Assembly (NCBI RefSeq): GCF_900114485.1
Contig: NZ_FOTF01000003.1
Coordinates: forward strand, 1-64,000
Length of the DNA: 64,000 bases
Direction: 5' to 3'
Source: Loktanella salsilacus
GTDB taxonomy: Bacteria; Pseudomonadota; Alphaproteobacteria; Rhodobacterales; Rhodobacteraceae
Below are positions 26,923-35,326 of the stretch, in pieces (position 1 is the stretch's first letter; the number at the start of each line of letters is the position of its first letter). Under the pieces are notes generated by a model that worked only from the letters and a program-made list of their open reading frames with translations, searched no databases and had not been told where the DNA came from. Position numbers and translations under genes: made by a program.

Positions 26923-27867
26923 ATGTTATCACGTCGTCTTTTGATTGGCGCATTTAGCGCCACACTCGCCCTCGGCTCTGCGCCTGCTGCCATGGCGCAG
27001 GATATTTATATCCCGCTGATTTCAAAAGGGTTTCAGCACCAGTTCTGGCAGGCTGTGAAATCCGGTGCCGATCAAGCCGCCGCAGAATTCGGCGTGCGGA
27101 TCACGTTTGAAGGCCCGGACAATGAAACCATGGTCGATCGCCAGATCGACATGCTGGCCGCGGCGCTCGCCAATAACCCTTCTGCTATCGGCTTTGCCGC
27201 TCTCGACAGCCAAGCTGCCATTCCGCTGCTGCAACAGGCTGCCGATGCAGGCATCCCGGTCATCGCGTTTGATAGCGGTGTTGAAAGCGACATTCCCGCA
27301 ACGACCGCCACCACAGACAACGTCGCTGCCGCCGCGCTGGCCGCTGACAAGATGGCTGAACTGATCGGCGGCGCTGGCAAAGTCGCCGTGGTCGCACACG
27401 ACCAAACCAGCCGCACTGGTATTGATCGCCGCGATGGTTTCCTGAACCAGATCGAAGCGAACTATCCCGATATCGAAGTCGTCAGCGTCCAGTATGGTGC
27501 GGGCGATCAGCTGCAATCGACCGAGGTTGCCAAGGCGATCCTGACCGCCAATCCTGATCTGGTGGGCATGTTCGGCACCAACGAAGGCTCTGCCATCGGT
27601 ATCGTCAACGCGATCCGAGAGATGGCCACCGAAGGTGTGACGATCATCGGCTACGATTCCGGAAAGGCCCAGACCGACGCAATCCGCGAGGGGTTGATGG
27701 CTGGCGCGATCACCCAGAACCCTGTCGGCATCGGCTATGAAACCGTCAAGGCCGCCGTCGCCGCCATGAACGGCGAGGAACTGCCTGCCATCATCGACAC
27801 GGGCTTTTACTACTACGACCAGTCCAACATCGACGACGCTGAAATTCAGGCCGTTCTGTACGATTGA
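26923..27867 (+). CDS. Sugar-binding periplasmic protein (RbsB type)
   Basis: 314 aa. The signal peptide (RRLLIGAFSATLALGSAPAA, cut after AMAQ) precedes a type I periplasmic binding fold: IPLISKGFQHQFWQAVKSGA, GFAALDSQAAIPLLQQA, IAFDSGVESD, FGTNEGSAIGIVNAIRE, TIIGYDSGKAQTDAIREG. A strong AGGAGG site lies 6-7 bp before the ATG. Third transport component of the fucose-like cluster. The ligand is inferred from neighbours. Confidence 0.9.
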   Translation: MLSRRLLIGAFSATLALGSAPAAMAQDIYIPLISKGFQHQFWQAVKSGADQAAAEFGVRITFEGPDNETMVDRQIDMLAAALANNPSAIGFAALDSQAAIPLLQQAADAGIPVIAFDSGVESDIPATTATTDNVAAAALAADKMAELIGGAGKVAVVAHDQTSRTGIDRRDGFLNQIEANYPDIEVVSVQYGAGDQLQSTEVAKAILTANPDLVGMFGTNEGSAIGIVNAIREMATEGVTIIGYDSGKAQTDAIREGLMAGAITQNPVGIGYETVKAAVAAMNGEELPAIIDTGFYYYDQSNIDDAEIQAVLYD

Positions 27868-27939
27868 TCCTTCCAATGTGCGGTCCGGCGAATGCTTGGG
27901 CCGTACAGCCATACGCAATTTCTGACACCCGAGGATACT

Positions 27940-28797
27940 ATGAAACTTCTGCGCTACGGTCCCAAAGGCCAAGAAAAACCCGGCTGCCTTGATGCGCAAG
28001 GGCAGGTGCGTGACCTGTCGGACCATGTGGACGATATCGCTGGCGCTGGGCTGTTGCCTGACGCGATTGCCCGGCTGCAAACGCTGGATATCAACGCGCT
28101 GCCCATCGTGCGCGGCACCCCGCAGGACGATCTGCGCCTTGGCCCCTGCGTCGGGCAGACGGGTAAATTCGTTTGCATCGGCCTGAACTATGCCGACCAC
28201 GCCGCCGAAAGCGGCCTTGATGTACCGCCAGAACCGGTGATCTTTAACAAATGGACCTCTGCCATTGTTGGCCCTGATGATGACGTCCTGATCCCGCGCG
28301 GATCGCAAAAGACCGATTGGGAGGTCGAGCTGGGCATCGTGATCGGCAAAGGCGGCAGCTATATCGAAGAGGCTGATGGGCTGGACCATGTCGCAGGTTT
28401 CTGCGTCATCAACGACGTGTCTGAACGTGAATACCAGATCGAACGTGCTGGCACTTGGGACAAAGGCAAGGGGTGCGACACCTTCGGGCCGACGGGCCCT
28501 TGGCTGGTGACGCCGGACGAGGTGGGCGATTTCAACGCGCTGGGCATGTGGCTAGAGGTTGACGGCAAACGCTATCAGAACGGATCGACCGCCACGATGG
28601 TCTACAAAGTGCCGCATCTGATTGCCTACTGCTCGCAATTCATGAGCCTTCAGCCGGGCGATATCATATCGACCGGGACGCCGCCGGGTGTGGGCATGGG
28701 ACTGAAGCCGCCGACCTATCTGAAAGGCGGCGAGGTTATCCGCCTTGGTATCGACGGCCTTGGTGTGCAGACGCAAAACGTGCGCCGCGCAAGCTAG
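27940..28797 (+). CDS. Fumarylacetoacetate-hydrolase-family enzyme, probable 2,4-diketo-3-deoxy-L-fuconate hydrolase
   Basis: 285 aa from the ATG in ACTATGAAACTT. FAH fold with metal-binding residues visible in VCIGLNYADHAAE, KTDWEVELGIVIGK and GFCVINDVSEREYQ, and the C-terminal GDIISTGTPPGVGMG. In oxidative L-fucose and L-rhamnose pathways this family cleaves the diketo acid to pyruvate and lactate or to pyruvate and an aldehyde. It closes the plus-strand operon. The SDR that normally makes its diketo substrate is not in the cluster. Confidence 0.8.
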   Translation: MKLLRYGPKGQEKPGCLDAQGQVRDLSDHVDDIAGAGLLPDAIARLQTLDINALPIVRGTPQDDLRLGPCVGQTGKFVCIGLNYADHAAESGLDVPPEPVIFNKWTSAIVGPDDDVLIPRGSQKTDWEVELGIVIGKGGSYIEEADGLDHVAGFCVINDVSEREYQIERAGTWDKGKGCDTFGPTGPWLVTPDEVGDFNALGMWLEVDGKRYQNGSTATMVYKVPHLIAYCSQFMSLQPGDIISTGTPPGVGMGLKPPTYLKGGEVIRLGIDGLGVQTQNVRRAS

Positions 28798-28834
28798 GCG
28801 AACAGGCAATTTGCGCCCGCTGGGGTGCACGAAG

Positions 28835-28867
28835 AAGGGCGGGGGTCATTAAGGCCGCCGCCCTTTT
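28835..28867 (+). terminator. Rho-independent terminator of the sugar operon
   Basis: AAGGGCGG (28835-28842) pairs with CCGCCCTT (28858-28865) and is followed by TTGCGTTTC. The same CCTTTTGCGTTTC tail ends the terminator at 42666-42700. Confidence 0.7.
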
Positions 28868-29219
28868 GCGTTTCCGCCCCTCTGCATCCTGCATCAGTAC
28901 AGAGTCGCTTTTTCAAAAGCGTTCCGATTAATCTGTGCGCGACTCGCCCGATAAATGGGCGATAGGTCGCGCAATTGCACACCGATTAGGCGAATTTGGC
29001 GGGTGCCCTCGGTCAGAGGGGAATTCTCTGGAATGTGATCGGACCCAAGGGACAGGGTTTGACCGTGCCGTAATGGCATCATCGCCGCGCGGCCCATCGG
29101 ACTGACCCGTCCCAAACGCCGCTTGGTGAAGTAACAAAATTGCTGCGGTCCAGCAGATGCCGCGCGCAGGCCTAGGTCCGCGCGGCGCACCGGAACCCGG
29201 CAGACAACAGGGGATGACC
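28868..29219. promoter_or_regulatory. Long leader region before urtA
   Basis: This 352-bp gap has no gene. It must contain the urt promoter, which in many bacteria responds to nitrogen status through NtrC and sigma-54. I looked for a GG-N10-GC sigma-54 element and an NtrC palindrome and found no convincing match; TGCAC at 28976-28980 is at most a half site. Confidence 0.4.
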
Positions 29220-30512
29220 ATGACCACACCAATGAAAACCGCAGCCCTCACACTCGCCGCCCTCGCGGCGTCGACCACGCTTGCGTCCGCACAGGATTGC
29301 GCAGAGCCGATCAAGGTCGGCGTTTTGCACTCGCTCTCCGGCTCCATGGCGATTTCGGAAACCACGTTGAAAGACGTCATGCTGATGCTGGTCGAAGACC
29401 AGAACGCCAAAGGCGGCGTGCTGGGGTGCCAACTGGAGGCTGTCGTCGTCGACCCTGCATCCGATTGGCCGCTGTTCGCTGAAAAAGCGCGAGAGTTGCT
29501 GACCGTGGACAACGTCGATGTGATTTTTGGCAACTGGACATCCGTGTCGCGCAAATCCGTCCTGCCGGTGATCGAAGAGCTGAACGGCCTGCTGTTCTAT
29601 CCCGTCCAGTACGAAGGCGAAGAATCCTCTAAGAACGTCTTCTACACTGGCGCTGCTCCGAACCAGCAGGCGATCCCTGCCGTTGATTACTTCCTCGAAG
29701 AGCTTGGCGTCGAAAAGTTCGCGCTGCTTGGCACCGACTACGTCTATCCGCGCACGACGAACAACATCCTGCAGGCTTATCTGATGGACAAGGGCATCGC
29801 CGAGGAAGACATCTTCGTCAACTACACCCCCTTCGGCCAGTCCGACTGGGCGACCATCGTCGGTGACGTCGTGGCGCTGGGCGAAGACGGCAAGCAGGTC
29901 GGCGTGATCAGCACGATCAACGGCGACGCAAACATCGGCTTTTACAAAGAACTCGCCGCTGCTGACGTTAGCGCTGACGACATTCCCGTCGTTGCCTTCT
30001 CGGTGGGTGAAGAAGAGCTGTCCGGTCTGGATACGTCGAACCTTGTCGGCCACCTTGCCGCATGGAACTACTTCATGTCCTCTGAAACGCCTGAAAACGC
30101 TGACTTTATCGCAAAGTGGCACGCTTATATCGGTGACGATGCCCGTGTGACGAACGATCCGATGGAAGCGCATTACATCGGCTTCAACATGTGGGTCCAA
30201 GCGGTCGAAGCGGCTGGCACCACCGACGTTGACGCCGTGTCGGGCGCAATGATCGGCCAGACCTTCCCGAACCTGACCGGCACCATTGCGGAAATGCTGC
30301 CGAACCACCACCTGACCAAGCCGGTCCTGATCGGCGAGATCCGCGCCGACGGTCAGTTCGACATCATCAGCCAGACAGAGCCGGTTGCCGGCGATGCATG
30401 GACCGACTTCCTGCCTGAAAGCGCTGTGCTGACCAGCGACTGGAAGGACCTGAAGTGCGGCATGTACAACACCGAAACGCAGACCTGCGTGCAGCTGACC
30501 TCTAACTACTAA
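29220..30512 (+). CDS. urtA: Urea ABC transporter substrate-binding protein UrtA
   Basis: 430 aa from the ATG at 29220; an ATG two codons earlier abuts AGGGG and is less likely. The signal peptide ends at LASAQDC. The mature part is the amide-urea binding fold: IKVGVLHSLSGSMAISE, VIFGNWTSVSRKSVLP, YPVQYEGEESSKNVFYTGAAPNQQ, LGTDYVYPRTTN, ending GEIRADGQFDI. It captures urea (or short amides) in the periplasm for UrtBCDE. No urease genes are in this window. Confidence 0.93.
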   Translation: MTTPMKTAALTLAALAASTTLASAQDCAEPIKVGVLHSLSGSMAISETTLKDVMLMLVEDQNAKGGVLGCQLEAVVVDPASDWPLFAEKARELLTVDNVDVIFGNWTSVSRKSVLPVIEELNGLLFYPVQYEGEESSKNVFYTGAAPNQQAIPAVDYFLEELGVEKFALLGTDYVYPRTTNNILQAYLMDKGIAEEDIFVNYTPFGQSDWATIVGDVVALGEDGKQVGVISTINGDANIGFYKELAAADVSADDIPVVAFSVGEEELSGLDTSNLVGHLAAWNYFMSSETPENADFIAKWHAYIGDDARVTNDPMEAHYIGFNMWVQAVEAAGTTDVDAVSGAMIGQTFPNLTGTIAEMLPNHHLTKPVLIGEIRADGQFDIISQTEPVAGDAWTDFLPESAVLTSDWKDLKCGMYNTETQTCVQLTSNY

Positions 30513-30523
30513 TCGCAACTTCT

Positions 30524-30548
30524 GGGCGCGGGGATCCTCCTCGCGCCC
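30524..30548 (+). promoter_or_regulatory. Stem-loop between urtA and urtB
   Basis: GGGCGCG (30524-30530) pairs with CGCGCCC (30542-30548) in the 63-bp gap after urtA, without a strong T tract. Probably a partial terminator or 3' stabiliser that keeps UrtA in excess. Confidence 0.55.
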
Positions 30549-30575
30549 GGTCTACACTTTGACTGAAAGTCCATC

Positions 30576-32510
30576 ATGTTGCGCATTCTGGCCGCTCTGA
30601 TCCTCTCGCTCGGCTTTGCATCCTTAGGGCAGGCGCAAGATCTGCAACCCGTCTTGCAATCCCATGCCAGCGAGATTGCAAAGCCCTCTCGCAGCAGCGT
30701 GTCGACCGCCCTTGATGCACTGGTCGCATCTGGTCTGCCGCAGGTCACGCCGTTCCTAGAGGCATGGACCGACAAGGGCATTTGGCAGCGCGACGCGGAT
30801 GGTGTGTTCTTTTACGGCAGCGCCAAGGGCAGTGATCTGACCCTACGCGACGTCGACACGGACGCCGAAACTGTTGTCACCACAAACGGTTACACTGAAC
30901 TGCGCCCCAACGGCGGTGTGCGCCGCGTGATCGGCACGGCGCTGGTGCAATTTCAGCTATCTGACCCGGACATCACCCGCCGCCTGTCGGCCATCGACTC
31001 CATCGCGCGCCGCCCTGACGCCGACCAGCTGGAGCCGCTTTTGGCGTCCATCGACGGCGAAGCTGACCGCGCTCTGAAGGCGCGTAAAATCCAGCTCGCG
31101 AACTTCCTCTCTGCCAGCTTTGCCCCCACTGTGGCGGACCGCATCACCGCCATCGACAGCCTGTCGCGCGACACCTCGATCGAGGCGCGGGCCGTCCTGA
31201 ACCAGATCCTTTCCACCAAATCCGCCGTGGCAACGACCCTGCCAGAGGCCAATATCGCCCGCACATTAACCCCGGGCGATGACCTGACCGTGGCAGAGGC
31301 CTACGACCGTTTGATTGCTGCTGACCTTGCGCCGCCCGTGATCCCGCCTGCTGCCATCCGCGATGCGCTGGCCGCTAATATCATCGACGGCCGCGTCGGC
31401 GGCCTGCCCACCGCGCAGCTTGGGACCGACGCTGCCCGCGCGCAGGCCTATGCCGCATTGGCTGCCGCTGGCACCGTGGCGCCACTGGTCACCGCGCAAG
31501 ACCAAACCGCCGCCGCCGCGCAACATGTCTTCTACGAGGTCTATGACCAAGACGACGCCGCCATAACGGATGCCGCCCGCGCCGCGCTGACGTCGGTCGA
31601 AACCCGCGTCGCCGCCGCGCGCTTTGCCGACCTCGCGCTCGATGCGCTCTCGCTTGCGTCCATCTACTTTCTTGCGGCCATCGGCCTTGCGATCACCTTT
31701 GGCGTGATGGGCGTCATCAACATGGCCCATGGCGAATTCATCATGATGGGGGCCTATACTGGCTATGTCGTGCAGCAGTTCGTGCCCGATTATACGCTGT
31801 CGATCATCATTGCCCTGCCGCTAGCCTTTGCCGTGACCTTTGCTGCTGGCGTGACGATGGAACGCCTTGTGATCCGCCACCTTTACCATCGCCCGCTGGA
31901 AACGCTGCTGGCGACCTTCGGCATCTCTATCGCGCTGCAACAGTTGGCCAAGAATATCTTCGGCACGCAGGCCCGCCCTCTGACCTCTCCGGGGTGGCTC
32001 GACGGCGCTTGGGTGCTGTCTGACGTGATCCAGATCAGCTATATCCGCATCGCGATCTTCGTTTTAGCACTGCTGTTCCTTGGTCTGATCATCCTGATCC
32101 TGAACCGCACACGGCTGGGACTAGAGGTCCGCGCCGTCACCCAGAATCCCGGCATGGCGGCCTCCATGGGGATCGACCCCGACCGCATCAATATGATGAC
32201 CTTCGGTCTTGGTTCTGGCATCGCGGGCATCGCCGGGGTCGCCATCGGCCTCTACGCCAAGGTCACCTCTGAAATGGGTGCCGACTATATCGTGCAAAGC
32301 TTCATGACCGTTGTCGTCGGCGGCGTCGGGAACGTTTGGGGCACCCTCGCTGGTGCCTCTCTGATCGGGTTTTTGCAAAAGGGGATCGAGTTCCTGAACC
32401 CCTCCAACACCTTGGCCGCGCAAACCTACATGGTCCTGTTTATCATCCTCTTCATCCAATTCCGCCCCAAGGGCATCGTCGCCCAAAAGGGCCGCGCGGC
32501 GGCCGACTGA
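30576..32510 (+). CDS. urtB: Urea ABC transporter permease UrtB
   Basis: 644 aa. The signal peptide (LRILAALILSLGFASLGQAQ) and a periplasmic helical-repeat domain of about 330 residues precede a LivH-type permease domain from about residue 350 (ITFGVMGVINMAHGEFIMMGAYTGY, YHRPLETLLATFGISIALQQ, RAVTQNPGMAASMGID, VVGGVGNVWGTLAGA). The extended N-terminus is characteristic of UrtB and separates it from the branched-chain amino-acid permease LivH. Confidence 0.92.
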   Translation: MLRILAALILSLGFASLGQAQDLQPVLQSHASEIAKPSRSSVSTALDALVASGLPQVTPFLEAWTDKGIWQRDADGVFFYGSAKGSDLTLRDVDTDAETVVTTNGYTELRPNGGVRRVIGTALVQFQLSDPDITRRLSAIDSIARRPDADQLEPLLASIDGEADRALKARKIQLANFLSASFAPTVADRITAIDSLSRDTSIEARAVLNQILSTKSAVATTLPEANIARTLTPGDDLTVAEAYDRLIAADLAPPVIPPAAIRDALAANIIDGRVGGLPTAQLGTDAARAQAYAALAAAGTVAPLVTAQDQTAAAAQHVFYEVYDQDDAAITDAARAALTSVETRVAAARFADLALDALSLASIYFLAAIGLAITFGVMGVINMAHGEFIMMGAYTGYVVQQFVPDYTLSIIIALPLAFAVTFAAGVTMERLVIRHLYHRPLETLLATFGISIALQQLAKNIFGTQARPLTSPGWLDGAWVLSDVIQISYIRIAIFVLALLFLGLIILILNRTRLGLEVRAVTQNPGMAASMGIDPDRINMMTFGLGSGIAGIAGVAIGLYAKVTSEMGADYIVQSFMTVVVGGVGNVWGTLAGASLIGFLQKGIEFLNPSNTLAAQTYMVLFIILFIQFRPKGIVAQKGRAAAD

Positions 32511-32518
32511 TGCGCTGC

Positions 32519-32570
32519 TTTTCCCTTCTTCTGGTCAAAAATACCTCGGGGGTGCGGGGGCTGGCCCCCG
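32519..32570 (+). repeat. Rhodobacterales-type intergenic palindromic repeat
   Basis: The 112-bp gap between urtB and urtC holds the run CTTCTTCTGGTCAAAAATAC followed by CTCGGGGGTGCGGGGGCTGG and CCCCCGC; GCGGGGGC and GCCCCCGC form a hairpin. I recognise this TGGTC(A)AAAATAC-plus-GC-palindrome as a type of dispersed repeat found between genes in this order. The match is from memory and only one copy is present here. Confidence 0.5.
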
Positions 32571-32622
32571 CCTTCGCGGCACGCACCGCGCGGCGCAACT
32601 TCCGGATCCAAAGGCACACAAC

Positions 32623-33789
32623 ATGACCCAAGGCTTCCTCGTCACCAACCGCTCTGTCCGCTGGTTCCTGATGGCACTCGCCCTGTTCACTGCGGTCGTG
32701 GCTTTCGGCTCAGAGGCATCGGGCGCAGGCCTTGTCTCGACCTCGCTCGTCAAAACGCTCGGCAAGACCCTGTGCCTATGCCTGATCGCCGTCGCGATGG
32801 ATGTTGTCTGGGGCTATTGCGGCATTCTAAGCCTCGGCCACTTCGCCTTCTTCGGCATCGGCGGCTACGCGGTCGGCATGTGGCTGATGTACGCCCGCAC
32901 CGAGGGCATCGTGATGTCCAGCCTGCAGGCGCAAACAATCCCGCCCACCCCGGCAGAGGTGTCGGACGCCATCGGCAGCCAAATCTTTGGCGTCGTAGGC
33001 AGTTCCGACTTTCCGATGATCTGGGCCTTCGCCCACAGCCTGCCGCTGCAGTTGCTGATGGTCGTCCTCGTGCCGGGTTTTCTGGCGTTGATTTTTGGCT
33101 GGCTGGCCTTTCGCAGCCGGGTCACGGGCGTGTACCTGTCGATCCTGACCCAAGCGATGACCCTCGCGCTCTCGCTCTACCTGTTCCAGAACGACTCCGG
33201 CTTGCGCGGCAACAACGGCTTGTCCGGCCTGCAAAACATCCCCGGATTCGAGCAGACCTCACAAGCCACGATCAGCCTCGTGTTCTTCCTCGCCTCCGCG
33301 CTCGCCCTTGGCCTTGGATATGTCCTGTTCGCTTGGGTCGTGGCAGGCAAAATGGGCAGCGTCGTCAAAGGTATCCGCGATAACGAAGCGCGCGTGCGTT
33401 TTCTGGGCTACCGTGTCGAAGGCTACAAACTTTTTGTCTTCACGCTGACTGCCGTCGTCTCGGGCATCGCCGGGGCGCTGTATTACCCGCAGGCGGGCAT
33501 CATCAACCCGGCGGAAATCGCGCCGATTGCCTCGATCTACTTGGCCGTCTGGGTCGCCATCGGCGGGCGCGGGCGGCTTTACGGCGCGGTCATCGGGGCG
33601 GCGTTGGTGTCGCTCTTGTCCAGCTGGTTCACAGGCGGCGGCGCACCGGATGTGAACCTTGGTTTCTACCGCATCCAGTGGACCGACTGGTGGTTGGTGC
33701 TGCTTGGCCTGTCCTTTGTTTGCGTCACGCTGTTCTTTCCCAAGGGCATCGGCGGGCTGTTCGATTACATCGTCAGGAAACCATCATGA
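32623..33789 (+). CDS. urtC: Urea ABC transporter permease UrtC
   Basis: 388 aa LivM-type permease with about nine hydrophobic segments. Motifs include MDVVWGYCGILSLGHFAFFGIGGYAVG, FRSRVTGVYLSILTQAMT, GLQNIPGFEQTS, VVKGIRDNEARVRFLGY and WVAIGGRGRLYGAVIGA. It pairs with UrtB to form the channel. The last codons overlap urtD by ATGA. Confidence 0.92.
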   Translation: MTQGFLVTNRSVRWFLMALALFTAVVAFGSEASGAGLVSTSLVKTLGKTLCLCLIAVAMDVVWGYCGILSLGHFAFFGIGGYAVGMWLMYARTEGIVMSSLQAQTIPPTPAEVSDAIGSQIFGVVGSSDFPMIWAFAHSLPLQLLMVVLVPGFLALIFGWLAFRSRVTGVYLSILTQAMTLALSLYLFQNDSGLRGNNGLSGLQNIPGFEQTSQATISLVFFLASALALGLGYVLFAWVVAGKMGSVVKGIRDNEARVRFLGYRVEGYKLFVFTLTAVVSGIAGALYYPQAGIINPAEIAPIASIYLAVWVAIGGRGRLYGAVIGAALVSLLSSWFTGGGAPDVNLGFYRIQWTDWWLVLLGLSFVCVTLFFPKGIGGLFDYIVRKPS

Positions 33790-34535
33790 GCAGCCTTCTT
33801 GAAGTCTCTGGCGTCAGCAAAACCTTCGACGGTTTCCGCGCGATCAACGACCTGTCGATCCAGATCAACGAGCCGGAGTTGCGCGCCATCATTGGCCCAA
33901 ATGGTGCGGGCAAGACCACCTTTATGGACATCGTGACCGGAAAAACGAAACCCGACGTCGGCCGCGTCGTCTGGGGAGAGCGGAACGAGTCCCTGCTTGG
34001 CCTGTCAGAGGCCGAAATTGCGAATAAAGGCATTGGCCGCAAGTTCCAGAAACCCACCGTGTTCGAGGATCAAACCGTCCGCCAAAACCTTGCCATGGCG
34101 CTGAAAAATCCGCGCGGGCCATTTGCGGTGCTATTCCACCGCAAGACCGAGGAAGGGGCGGCAAGGATCGAAGAGATCGCGGCAGAGATTGGTCTCTCGG
34201 ACCAGCTGACCCGCACCGCAGGAGAGTTAAGCCACGGACAAAAGCAGTGGTTGGAAATCGGGATGCTGCTCGCGCAAGACCCGCGCCTGCTGCTGGTGGA
34301 TGAACCTGCCGCTGGCATGACGGCGGAAGAGCGGGAAAAGACCACCGATATCCTGCGCCGTGCGGCCCAGACCCGCGCCGTGGTCGTGGTTGAACACGAT
34401 ATGGAGTTCGTCCGCCGCCTTGATTGCAAAGTCACCGTCCTGCACGAGGGGCATGTGCTGGCCGAAGGCTCGCTGGACCACGTCACTGCCGACCCCATGG
34501 TGATCGACGTTTATCTGGGGCGGTCTGATGCTTGA
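33786..34535 (+). CDS. urtD: Urea ABC transporter ATP-binding protein UrtD
   Basis: 249 aa LivG-type ATPase: Walker A GPNGAGKTT, FQKPTVFEDQTVRQNL typical of UrtD, signature LSHGQKQWLEIGM, Walker B LLLVDEPAAGMT, switch His in VVEHDMEFV. The ATG lies in the urtC stop (ATGA), fixing the start. Confidence 0.92.
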   Translation: MSSLLEVSGVSKTFDGFRAINDLSIQINEPELRAIIGPNGAGKTTFMDIVTGKTKPDVGRVVWGERNESLLGLSEAEIANKGIGRKFQKPTVFEDQTVRQNLAMALKNPRGPFAVLFHRKTEEGAARIEEIAAEIGLSDQLTRTAGELSHGQKQWLEIGMLLAQDPRLLLVDEPAAGMTAEEREKTTDILRRAAQTRAVVVVEHDMEFVRRLDCKVTVLHEGHVLAEGSLDHVTADPMVIDVYLGRSDA

Positions 34536-35223
34536 AGTCACTGATCTTTCGCTGAAATACGGGCAAAGCCAGATATTGTATGACGTGTCCATGACTGCCC
34601 CCGTCGGGCAGGTCACGACCGTTATGGGCACGAACGGCGTTGGCAAAACCAGCCTGCTACGCGCATTGTCGGGGCGGCACGGCTACAGCGCTGGCACCAT
34701 CACGCTGAACGGCGACGTGCTAAACCACCCCACCGCCGCGCAGGCCGCAAAGGCGGGAATCGCTTATGTGCCGCAAGGGCGCGAAGTCTTTCCGATGATG
34801 AGCGTGGCCGAGAATTTGGAAACCGGCTTTGCCTGCCTGCCCAAGGGCGAACGGCATGTGCCCGATTGGATTTTCGATCTGTTCCCCGTGCTGGCGGAAA
34901 TGCAGCATCGCCGCGGCGGCGATCTGTCCGGCGGGCAGCAGCAGCAACTGGCGATTGCCCGCGCCTTGATTACCAAACCCCGCGTTTTGCTGCTGGATGA
35001 ACCCACAGAAGGTATCCAGCCCAATGTGATCCAGCAAATCGGCCGCGCCATCGCCCAGCTGCGGGAGCGTGGTGATATGGCGATCATCCTTGTAGAACAG
35101 AACGTCGATTTCGCGTGGCGTGCAGCGGATAGCTTTGTGATGATGAAACGCGGCGCGGTCTGGCGCAGCATGGCCAAGTCGGACTGCACCCGCGAAGACG
35201 TCGTCGCGGCATTGGCGCTATAA
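34528..35223 (+). CDS. urtE: Urea ABC transporter ATP-binding protein UrtE
   Basis: 231 aa LivF-type ATPase: Walker A GTNGVGKTS, YVPQGREVFPMMSVAENL, signature LSGGQQQQLAIARAL, Walker B VLLLDEPTEGIQP. It overlaps urtD by 8 bp and is the last gene of urtABCDE. Confidence 0.92.
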   Translation: MLEVTDLSLKYGQSQILYDVSMTAPVGQVTTVMGTNGVGKTSLLRALSGRHGYSAGTITLNGDVLNHPTAAQAAKAGIAYVPQGREVFPMMSVAENLETGFACLPKGERHVPDWIFDLFPVLAEMQHRRGGDLSGGQQQQLAIARALITKPRVLLLDEPTEGIQPNVIQQIGRAIAQLRERGDMAIILVEQNVDFAWRAADSFVMMKRGAVWRSMAKSDCTREDVVAALAL

Positions 35224-35229
35224 CTGCGT

Positions 35230-35294
35230 CCCCGCGTCGTGCCTTAACCTCACGCGCCCCTGCGTCGCGCCTTGAACTCACGCCCCTGCGGGGC
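35230..35294 (+). repeat. Imperfect 28-bp tandem duplication and palindrome between urtE and bioM
   Basis: CGCGTCGTGCCTTAACCTCA (in copy 35230-35257) and TGCGTCGCGCCTTGAACTCA (in copy 35259-35286) are near repeats. They run into the palindrome GCCCCTGCGGGGC at 35282-35294. The gap carries no gene. The palindrome could end urt transcription; the tandem copies have no obvious role. Confidence 0.5.
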
Positions 35295-35326
35295 GATACC
35301 CCTTGGACGGCGGCAGGGGGCTTGGC

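Noticed and set aside
27022-28389. 455-codon minus-strand frame
   Set aside because: A shadow of the binding-protein and FAH genes; composition is repetitive (VDDG, ADRV, QRD) as expected for antisense GC3 bias.
28868-29219. Possible sigma-54 or NtrC sites before urtA
   Set aside because: No GG-N10-GC element with a convincing context and only a half NtrC site; not called.
29172-30518. 448-codon minus-strand frame opposite urtA
   Set aside because: A shadow of urtA in GC-rich DNA; it matches no family and lacks a ribosome site.
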